From Acidobacteriota bacterium (GTDB lineage: Bacteria; Acidobacteriota; Terriglobia; UBA7540): a DNA stretch of 5,760 nt. The DNA lies in NCBI GenBank assembly GCA_021828245.1, contig JAKASC010000161.1:1-5760 (forward strand). The letters are read 5' to 3'. Below the pieces are notes generated by a model. The model did not search any database, had not been told where the DNA came from, and saw nothing but the letters and a program-made list of their open reading frames with translations. Below are positions 1 through 5,320 of this stretch, piece by piece (position 1 is the first letter of the stretch; each line of letters opens with the position of its first letter). Position numbers and translations under genes: made by a program.

Positions 1-566
1 ACTTGTCGGCGAGTGGCTTCGAGCGTACCCGAGCAATCCACGACGAAGTCCGCTTGTCGAGCCTTTTCGTCCGCAGGCATTTGGCTCTGAATGCGCCGTT
101 CAGCCTCGGCGCGGGGCAAGCCGGCTTTGGCCATGAGGCGCTCGAGCTGCTGGTCCGGGCGACACCAGGCCGCAATGACTTTCCGAAATCGCTTTCCGAT
201 CCCGGCTTCAAACATGAGCGCCGCCTCCACCACAATCACCGCGCCTGTGTTGGCCCCAGAAAGCTGAGCTGCCATCTCTTCGACGCGCTCAATGATTCGC
301 GGGTGGAGAATGGCGTTCAGGAGGCGGAGCTTTTCACGATCCGCGAAGACTAGGGTGCCCAGCCGCTTCCGGTCAATCTCGCCGCTCGGCGCAAGAATGC
401 CCTCGCCGAAGGCTCCGAGCAGTTCATGATAGGCTGGCTGGGACGGACGGATAAGTTCGTGCCCAATGCGGTCGGCGTCCAGGATATGTGCGCCGAACTC
501 CTTAAGAAAACCGGCAACCGTGCTTTTGCCGCAAGCAATGCCGCCCGTCAGGCCAAAATAGCTCAT
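1..566 (-). CDS. coaE: Dephospho-CoA kinase, C-terminus cut by window edge
   Basis: Dephospho-CoA kinase phosphorylates the 3'-hydroxyl of dephospho-CoA with ATP, the last step of coenzyme A synthesis, in the cytoplasm. My translation from the ATG at 566-564 stays open for 188 codons to the edge; the family is usually about 200 residues, so only a short C-terminal tail is missing. It begins MSYFGLTGGIACGKST, which carries the Walker A P-loop (residues 8-16) at the very N-terminus as in CoaE. DADRIGHE (about 30-37) is the family's DAD...HE motif, followed by LNAILHPRI (about 83-91), a VVEAALMFEAG segment (about 112-122) and an R-x-x-RRI-x-x-Q lid motif (about 152-161). The P-loop reads GIACGKS where GIGSGKS is usual; the invariant GKS is intact. 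It starts 42 nt after the folD stop with no clear Shine-Dalgarno, so it probably depends on the upstream operon. The assignment is firm. Confidence 0.95.
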   Translation of the reverse strand, partial: MSYFGLTGGIACGKSTVAGFLKEFGAHILDADRIGHELIRPSQPAYHELLGAFGEGILAPSGEIDRKRLGTLVFADREKLRLLNAILHPRIIERVEEMAAQLSGANTGAVIVVEAALMFEAGIGKRFRKVIAAWCRPDQQLERLMAKAGLPRAEAERRIQSQMPADEKARQADFVVDCSGTLEATRRQ

Positions 567-608
567 GGATGAAGAACCTGGGGATGACAATCGGGAGCAC
601 GTTGATTT

Positions 609-1544
609 TTAGAGCCGGGCAGCCCGAGCTCCTCGGCGTCGCTGCGCCGCGCGAACCGTGTTGACCATGAGCATGGCGATGGTGAGCGGACCGACGCCGC
701 CCGGCACCGGAGTGAAGGCTCCAGCCTTTTCCCGCGCGTCTTCTGGCTGCACGTCGCCCAGGAGCAGAGCCCCTTTGGCCTCAAGCTGTTGCAAGGGCTC
801 GGCAGGGTCGTGATAGATTCGCCGAATCTCCTCCGCCGTGGTCAGCCGATTGATGCCCACGTCAATCACGGTGGCTCCCGGCTTGATAAATTCCGCCGTC
901 ACCCACGCGGGTCGGCCCATCGCCGCCACCAGAATGTTGGCTTGGCGGGCGAGAGCAGCCAGTTGGCGTGTTTTGGAGTGGGCGATGGTGACCGTTGCAT
1001 GTTCGCGCAGCAGCAAGAGAGCCAGTGGCTTGCCCACCAAATTGCTTCGGCCAATGACGACGGCTTGCGCGCCCGCCAGCTCGATTTGGCTGCGGCGAAG
1101 AATCTCCATCACGCCGGCCGGCGTGCAGGGGACCAAGCCCGCGCGGCCGCTCAACAAACAACCCATGTTGAAGGGATGAAGACCATCCACGTCTTTGGCG
1201 GGGTTAACCGCCTCGAGCACAGCCTGGGTGTCCACCGACGGCGGGAGCGGAAGCTGAATTAAGATGCCGTCCACTTCTTCGTGCCGATTCAATTGGTCCA
1301 CCAGCTTCAGCAACTCTTGCGTCGTCGTGCTCGCGGGCAATTCGATTTTCTCGCTGTGCAGGCCGAGAGATTGGCAGGTTTTGACTTTGTTGCGAACGTA
1401 AATCTGCGACGCAGGGTTGTCTCCTACCAAGACCGCCGCCAATCCCGGCGTGACGCCGGCAGCCTTCAGCGCGCGGATTTCGGCCTCTAGCTCCGACATG
1501 ATTTCAGTGCGGATTTTGTTGCCATCCAGGATGCGCGCCGTCAT
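609..1544 (-). CDS. folD: Bifunctional methylenetetrahydrofolate dehydrogenase / methenyltetrahydrofolate cyclohydrolase
   Basis: FolD oxidises 5,10-methylene-THF with NADP+ and hydrolyses the methenyl product to 10-formyl-THF, feeding purine and formyl-Met synthesis in the cytoplasm. The 311 residues carry the family signatures in order: Y49-x3-K53 (catalytic lysine, in YVRNKVK), GILIQLPLP (93-101, with Q97), DVDGLHPFN (118-126, with D120), the dinucleotide-binding IGRSNLVGKPLA (164-175), GATVIDVGINR (223-233) and PGGVGPLTIAM (281-291). It is slightly longer than the usual 280-300. The extra length sits between VGINR and GDV (about 234-262), where most members have a short turn, and in an arginine-rich tail (301-311). 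The ATG at 1544 places the catalytic motifs at the usual distance from the N-terminus; the upstream GAGACGG is only a weak Shine-Dalgarno. It lies 26 nt after the fusion gene, consistent with one transcript. Identity is firm; NADP+ rather than NAD+ use is assumed from the family. Confidence 0.97.
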   Translation of the reverse strand: MTARILDGNKIRTEIMSELEAEIRALKAAGVTPGLAAVLVGDNPASQIYVRNKVKTCQSLGLHSEKIELPASTTTQELLKLVDQLNRHEEVDGILIQLPLPPSVDTQAVLEAVNPAKDVDGLHPFNMGCLLSGRAGLVPCTPAGVMEILRRSQIELAGAQAVVIGRSNLVGKPLALLLLREHATVTIAHSKTRQLAALARQANILVAAMGRPAWVTAEFIKPGATVIDVGINRLTTAEEIRRIYHDPAEPLQQLEAKGALLLGDVQPEDAREKAGAFTPVPGGVGPLTIAMLMVNTVRAAQRRRGARAARL

Positions 1545-1570
1545 GTCCGTCTCGCAACTGAGAGAATGAA

Positions 1571-3934
1571 TCAGTCTAGCACGGTGCCCCGCCGCCCGAC
1601 CATTGATTCCGGTCTCAAAGCCCCATTCACCAACTCGTGAAGAGAACAGGACACTTTTTCAATCTGCGCGGGAGTGATTCGGTTGAAAAAAGGGAGGGCG
1701 ATGACGCGTTCCGAGACCGATTCGGTGATCGGCAGAGGCTGGCGCTTTTCTGCGCGATAAATCGGCGAGAGATGAATCGGGGCAAAGTAGCGGCCGCACG
1801 CTACGCCTCGGGCTTGCATTTGGCGAATGATGCGGTCGCGCTGCGGTGCCGTAAAGCCCTCCTTAAGGCGAATGACATACGCAAACCAACTGATGCGCTG
1901 CCGCGGTAAATTCAGCGGCGGAAGCTCGATTTCTGCAACTTGCGCCAGTCGCCGGTGATAGTCGCGGGCCACTTCCTCCCGGCGCGCGAGAATGGATTCA
2001 ATGCGTGCCATTTGAGCGAGGCCGAGCGCGCAGTGCAATTCCGAAAGCCGGTAGTTGTACCCCACCTCAGACGGCTCGGACCAAGCGCCCGGCGCGCTGC
2101 GACCCTGGTTGCGCAGGGAATGCACGCGCGCTGCAAGCCGGGCATTTTGCGTCACGATCATTCCTCCTTCGGCCGTGGTAATCTGCTTGTTGGGATAAAA
2201 GGCAAATATTCCCACGTCGCCAAGCGTCCCGACCTTCCGTCCGCGCCACTCCGCCCCCAGCGCCTCACAGGCATCCTCAATCAAAAACAGGTTCCGGCGC
2301 CGGGCGATCGCGAGCAGCTTGTCCATGGCAGCAGGAACCCCGAAAGTATGGACGGCCAAGATGGCGCGGGTCTGTGGAGTGACGGCCGCCTCAACGCTCT
2401 CGGGCGCCAGGTTGAGGGTTACAGGGTCAATGTCGGCGAAGACAGGCGTAATTCGCTCGTAACGAAGAACGTGGGCGGCGGCGATAAACGTGAAGGAGGG
2501 AAGAATCACTTCATCGCCTTCCTTCAGGCCCAGCGCGCGCACTGCGAGATGCAAGCCCGCCGTTCCGGAACTCACACCCACCGCGTGCTCGGCGCCGGTG
2601 TAATGGGCGACAGCGGATTCAAAAGCGTCCAACCGAGGACCGAGGCTCAGGCGGCCGCTGCGGAGCACGGCGCTGACGGCCGAAATTTCCTCTTCGCCGA
2701 TTTCCGGCGCCGAGAGCGGGATGTTGATTCTCTCTTTTGGTCGCGTTCGGCCGCGGAATGCGGTCGGCTCCGAACTCACGGAATAAGCTCTCTTCAGAAG
2801 GAGCTTTGGCCCAAGGGGGACGGAGGTCAGCACTTCTGCGATGGTTTCCGAGGCGCGCCCGTCGCCATAGGGATTCGTCATGCCTCGGAGAGATTTTCGG
2901 AACGCCTCGCTGCGTGCTACCGCAACGGCGGCAAGAATTGCGGACGGCTCGGCGGCGGCGTCGAGGATGTTTCGGGCCCGTTCGCGTCCCTGCTGCCGCA
3001 TGCCGATGTTCACCGCCGGAAGCGCCAACGACGGAGTTTCCATGATGCCGCTGCTCGAATTGCCGAGGAAATACGCGGCCTGGCGGAGAAGGCTCCAGTA
3101 AGTGACCGCGTCTAAATTAACGAAGACCTGTCCCTTGCCGCGGGACGTCACGAAAGCCCGCGTGCGCTCAATCAAAGCTCGGCTGCCCGCGTCCGCATTG
3201 GGGTAACAGAACAGTAGCTGCTCGTCCAGTTTCTCCAGCGCGGCAAAGATCGCGGCCGTTTCCTGAAGCGTGTCCACGGCCAGCGTGACCGGATGGTAGG
3301 CCACCACCGCGGTTGGCATGTCCATACGGATCGCCAGTTTTCGCTCGAGTTGCCGCCGGGACAAAAGCGCCGACTTCCGCAGATAGTCGAGCGAGGGCGC
3401 GCCCGCGCGATGAACACGCCAAGGTTCTTCGCCCATGGCGATGACGCGGTCGCGCGCGGCCCACGTGGAGGTAAAGTGGACATGCGCCATCTTCGTGATG
3501 GCGTTCCGCACGGCGTCGTCAATGGCGCCTTCGCTGATTTCTCCTCCCTCGATGTGGGCGATGGGAACGCGCAGGGCAAGAGCCGCAGAAGCCGGCGCCA
3601 GCATCTCATAGCGGTCGGCGATCAGCAGAAGAATATCCGGCCGAAGAACGCTCAAATAGTCGGCCAAGCCCAACGTCGCAACGCCGATCGCTTTGGCCAT
3701 GCCCACGTCCGTGTCAGAGCTAAGGAGGCACTCGATGCGCGCCTCAATGGGAAAACCGTCCATTTCGATTTCCCGAATCGTCCGGCCGAATTCGGGCGAC
3801 AAATGCGCTCCGAGGACCAGCAGTCTCAAGTCAACACGCGGATGCGAAGCCAGGGCCCGCAGCGGCCAGTAAAGATGGCTGTAGTCCGCCCGTGAAGTTG
3901 TGATGACGGCGATTTTGCGGCGTGACTCAGTCAT
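1571..3934 (-). CDS. Fused NeuC/LegG-like UDP-sugar 2-epimerase (hydrolysing) and DegT-family PLP aminotransferase
   Basis: This is one 787-residue frame with two complete enzymes. Residues about 5-380 are a hydrolysing UDP-HexNAc 2-epimerase of the NeuC/LegG type (GT-B fold). Visible motifs are SRADYSHLYWPL (14-25), GAHLSPEFG (42-50), DRYEML (107-112), AHIEGGE (126-132), YHPVT with H214, GNSSSGIMETPS (291-302) and NPYGDG (354-359). D107, E129 and H214 match positions of WecB/NeuC catalytic residues. Residues about 403-787 are a DegT/DnrJ/EryC1/StrS aminotransferase: SSGTAGLHLA (455-464) for the PLP phosphate, EDACEALGA (553-561) with D554 for the pyridine nitrogen, K583 in FYPNKQITTAEGG as the Schiff-base lysine, and GYNYRLSELHCALGLAQ (625-641). 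A linker of only about 20 residues joins them. Each half is normal free-standing length, so neither is a remnant. The likely chemistry is 4-amination of a UDP-4-keto-6-deoxy sugar and 2-epimerisation with UDP release, as in legionaminic-type pathways. Exact substrate and stereochemistry cannot be read from sequence. The start overlaps the upstream stop codon. Confidence 0.93.
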   Translation of the reverse strand: MTESRRKIAVITTSRADYSHLYWPLRALASHPRVDLRLLVLGAHLSPEFGRTIREIEMDGFPIEARIECLLSSDTDVGMAKAIGVATLGLADYLSVLRPDILLLIADRYEMLAPASAALALRVPIAHIEGGEISEGAIDDAVRNAITKMAHVHFTSTWAARDRVIAMGEEPWRVHRAGAPSLDYLRKSALLSRRQLERKLAIRMDMPTAVVAYHPVTLAVDTLQETAAIFAALEKLDEQLLFCYPNADAGSRALIERTRAFVTSRGKGQVFVNLDAVTYWSLLRQAAYFLGNSSSGIMETPSLALPAVNIGMRQQGRERARNILDAAAEPSAILAAVAVARSEAFRKSLRGMTNPYGDGRASETIAEVLTSVPLGPKLLLKRAYSVSSEPTAFRGRTRPKERINIPLSAPEIGEEEISAVSAVLRSGRLSLGPRLDAFESAVAHYTGAEHAVGVSSGTAGLHLAVRALGLKEGDEVILPSFTFIAAAHVLRYERITPVFADIDPVTLNLAPESVEAAVTPQTRAILAVHTFGVPAAMDKLLAIARRRNLFLIEDACEALGAEWRGRKVGTLGDVGIFAFYPNKQITTAEGGMIVTQNARLAARVHSLRNQGRSAPGAWSEPSEVGYNYRLSELHCALGLAQMARIESILARREEVARDYHRRLAQVAEIELPPLNLPRQRISWFAYVIRLKEGFTAPQRDRIIRQMQARGVACGRYFAPIHLSPIYRAEKRQPLPITESVSERVIALPFFNRITPAQIEKVSCSLHELVNGALRPESMVGRRGTVLD
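3931..3934 (-). other. ATGA stop/start overlap between dehydratase and fusion gene
   Basis: The ATG of the epimerase-aminotransferase (3934-3932) and the TGA of the dehydratase (3933-3931) share two bases. Just upstream of the ATG the mRNA reads ACAACCCCCCA, with no purine-rich Shine-Dalgarno sequence. Translation of the fusion gene therefore most likely depends on termination-reinitiation by ribosomes finishing the dehydratase, which would keep the two proteins in a fixed ratio. The overlap is seen directly; the coupling is inferred. Confidence 0.85.
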
Positions 3935-5109
3935 TGGGGGGTTGTGGCTGGGACGACGGAGGACGAGCGTTCGAGCAGTTCGGGGCTTGGCAGGTATTCA
4001 GGAACCAGTTCGCGGACCGCTTCCAGCAGCCCGGCGAGATCGCGCTTTTCCACTTGAGAACGTACCTTGTCGAATCCGACATCAACAGCGTGGGGAGGCA
4101 CCGGCCTGCCTGCAATCCGATGGACACCCGGTAAGGCTGTGGGCTTCAAAGTCTCGGAAGAGGAAATAAGATCTTCGTTGACCTTTTCTCCTGGCCGCAA
4201 GCCGGTGAACCGTATCTTGAGCTGTTTTTGCGAATCACCCGCCAAGCGATGCAGACGCTCCGCCAGCTCGGTGATACGCACGGGCTCGCCCATTTCCGGT
4301 AAAAACAATCCTTCCTCGCGCTGAAGCGATGCGACGCTCAAGAGAAGATGAACGGCGTCCTCTATGGTTAGGAAGTAACGCGAAGCGCGGGGATCGGTGA
4401 CCGTCACCGCCGTCCCAGCCGCGACTTGCCGCACGAAAAGCGGACCCACGCTGCCGTGGGACCCGAGCACGTTACCCAGGCGCAACGCGCGAGCGCAGCT
4501 CCGCGGGGCATTCCAGCGAAGGACCGCCAGTTCCGCGAGACGTTTCGACGCTCCCATGATGCTGTGTGGATTCGCCGCCTTATCCGTCGAGACCAGGAGC
4601 AGCCGCGGCACCTCATGCTCGGCAGCGAGGCGCGCCAGATGCCAGGTGGCCAAGGCGTTGTTCCGAATCGTGGCGAACGGGTTCGCTTCCGTGAGTGGGA
4701 CGTGCTTGAACGCCGCTGTGTGGAAGATGATCTCTGGCCGCTCTTCCCGAAGGAGGGATTCGAGCAATGCGGTGTCGCCCACATCGCCAAGAACCGCTGT
4801 CCGCGGCGGAACGCCGGCCAGCGCCGCAAGCTCGGCTTCGATCTGGTAAAGATTTTGCTCGGAATGATCGAGCAGGATGAGCTGCTGGACGGGTGCGCCC
4901 GCCAAGGCTCGCGCGAGCGCCGCCCCGATGCTGCCGCCCGCGCCGGTCACAAGAATGGTTCTGTCGGCGAGGTTCTCCCGAAATGAACCGGAGCCCCACG
5001 CGAAGCGCCGCAGCGGTAGCACACGGCCCCAATCTACTGCGGGCGTCGGGGAAGTCAGTTGCAACACACCCCAATTATACCTGCACCGTCGAAATGACGG
5101 GCGGCTCAA
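3931..5109 (-). CDS. CapD/FlaA1-type UDP-N-acetylglucosamine 4,6-dehydratase, soluble short form
   Basis: This is an NAD-dependent extended SDR of the polysaccharide-biosynthesis (Polysacc_synt_2) family. It converts UDP-GlcNAc to UDP-2-acetamido-4-keto-2,6-dideoxy-hexose, the keto sugar that a DegT aminotransferase then aminates. Residue numbers run from the TTG at 5109. TGAGGSIG (55-62) is the nucleotide-binding loop, followed by D81 at the end of beta-2, TAAFKHVPLTEANP (131-144), VSTDKAANP (173-181), MGASKR (185-190), LGNVLGSHGSV (211-221), RYFLTIEDA (244-252) and GLRPGEK (303-309). Methionine (M185) stands where classical SDRs and PseB have the YxxxK tyrosine; that is normal for the CapD/WbpM/PglF branch, which uses the TDK triad (175-177). 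At 392 residues it lacks the roughly 250-residue N-terminal membrane region of WbpM/PglF, so it should be cytosolic. The start is uncertain: TTG at 5109 gives the longest frame (closed by a stop at 5137-5139), but GTG at 5067 or TTG at 5064 would keep the whole conserved domain. None has a convincing Shine-Dalgarno. Confidence 0.92.
   Translation of the reverse strand: MSRPSFRRCRYNWGVLQLTSPTPAVDWGRVLPLRRFAWGSGSFRENLADRTILVTGAGGSIGAALARALAGAPVQQLILLDHSEQNLYQIEAELAALAGVPPRTAVLGDVGDTALLESLLREERPEIIFHTAAFKHVPLTEANPFATIRNNALATWHLARLAAEHEVPRLLLVSTDKAANPHSIMGASKRLAELAVLRWNAPRSCARALRLGNVLGSHGSVGPLFVRQVAAGTAVTVTDPRASRYFLTIEDAVHLLLSVASLQREEGLFLPEMGEPVRITELAERLHRLAGDSQKQLKIRFTGLRPGEKVNEDLISSSETLKPTALPGVHRIAGRPVPPHAVDVGFDKVRSQVEKRDLAGLLEAVRELVPEYLPSPELLERSSSVVPATTPQ
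5074..5079 (-). promoter_or_regulatory. Possible -10 box (TATAAT) for the leftward operon
   Basis: A perfect TATAAT lies on the minus strand just upstream of the GTG (5067) and TTG (5064) candidate starts of the dehydratase. No recognisable -35 hexamer lies 16-18 nt upstream; the nearest TTGAGC ends 24 nt away. If the box is used, the transcript would begin at about the GTG itself, giving a leaderless or nearly leaderless message, and the TTG at 5109 could not be the start. The match may also be chance, since it spans the end of a short open frame. Confidence 0.22.
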
Positions 5110-5149
5110 CGGCCAGTTTTGAACCGTTCGCAGCGTTCAGGCTCGCCAT
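5075..5149 (-). CDS. Possible small upstream open frame, 24 codons
   Basis: An ATG at 5149 opens a 24-codon frame ending in TAA at 5077-5075, 7 nt before the GTG candidate start of the dehydratase. The predicted peptide runs from MASLNAANGSKL to VISTVQV. The same frame stays open further upstream to a TTG at 5248 (57 codons), and its last 40 codons favour G or C at the third position (28 of 41 by my count from the TGC at 5197), as real genes here would. There is no Shine-Dalgarno at the ATG and I recognise no family. It could be a small leader gene coupled to the dehydratase, the degraded end of an older gene, or chance. Confidence 0.18.
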   Translation of the reverse strand: MASLNAANGSKLAVEPPVISTVQV

Positions 5150-5245
5150 TGTCGAAAAGAAGAGTTGCTCGCCGTCGGTTCGATAGACCGCGCGGGCGCA
5201 GGCCGTCCGCGGCCGTAATGACCTCGGTGACGCAGCCCCCACCCT

Positions 5246-5262
5246 CAATATTATCCGTATTG
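5246..5262. repeat. Short inverted repeat overlapping the -35 box
   Basis: CAATA (5246-5250) and TATTG (5258-5262) form a perfect 5-bp inverted repeat with a 7-nt spacer, in an AT-rich patch of otherwise GC-rich DNA. The right arm shares its TTG with the -35 hexamer of the rightward promoter, a position where a bound regulator would block RNA polymerase. It is short enough to be chance, and no regulator gene is in the window. Confidence 0.25.
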
Positions 5263-5288
5263 ACGCCGCGCACTCGACTCGATAACAT
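5260..5288 (+). promoter_or_regulatory. Sigma70-like promoter for the rightward secreted-protein gene
   Basis: TTGACG (5260-5265, five of six matches to TTGACA) is followed by exactly 17 nt and TAACAT (5283-5288, four of six matches to TATAAT, including the key first TA and last AT). Transcription would begin near 5295, leaving a leader of about 26 nt that contains the Shine-Dalgarno sequence before the ATG at 5321. Spacing and position both fit. Confidence 0.6.
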
Positions 5289-5308
5289 CGGCAGAATCCT
5301 ACGGTCAG

Positions 5309-5315
5309 AAGGAGG
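5309..5315 (+). promoter_or_regulatory. Strong Shine-Dalgarno sequence deciding the start at 5321
   Basis: AAGGAGG followed by two more G residues lies 5 nt before ATG 5321. It selects this start over the two nearby ATGs at 5331 and 5334, which are in another frame that closes within about 50 codons. Confidence 0.85.
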
Positions 5316-5320
5316 GGCAG

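Noticed and set aside
3..353. A plus-strand open frame at the left edge
   Set aside because: It is antisense to coaE, which has intact P-loop and DAD motifs in the minus frame, and it shows no family features of its own.
2700..2800. Fusion as a sequencing or assembly artefact
   Set aside because: The frame is continuous through both full-length domains, with a natural NeuC-type C-terminus (ending near LLLKRAY), a short polar linker and a natural aminotransferase N-terminus. No domain piece is missing or duplicated. Independent reads would still be worth having.
1940..3115. A 391-codon open frame on the plus strand
   Set aside because: It lies wholly antisense to the fusion gene, whose motifs are unmistakable. 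Its translation is rich in Arg, Gly and His with no recognisable domain. It is a by-product of GC-rich codon use on the other strand.
5171..5192. GGTTCGATAGACC, which looks like a tRNA T-loop
   Set aside because: The flanking bases do not form a 5-bp T-stem around a 7-nt loop, and no acceptor or anticodon stem can be drawn.
5201..5214. GC hairpin (GGCCG, 4-nt loop, CGGCC) considered as a terminator
   Set aside because: The stem is only 5 bp and no T-run follows it on either strand. No gene ends here; both neighbouring genes start in this region.
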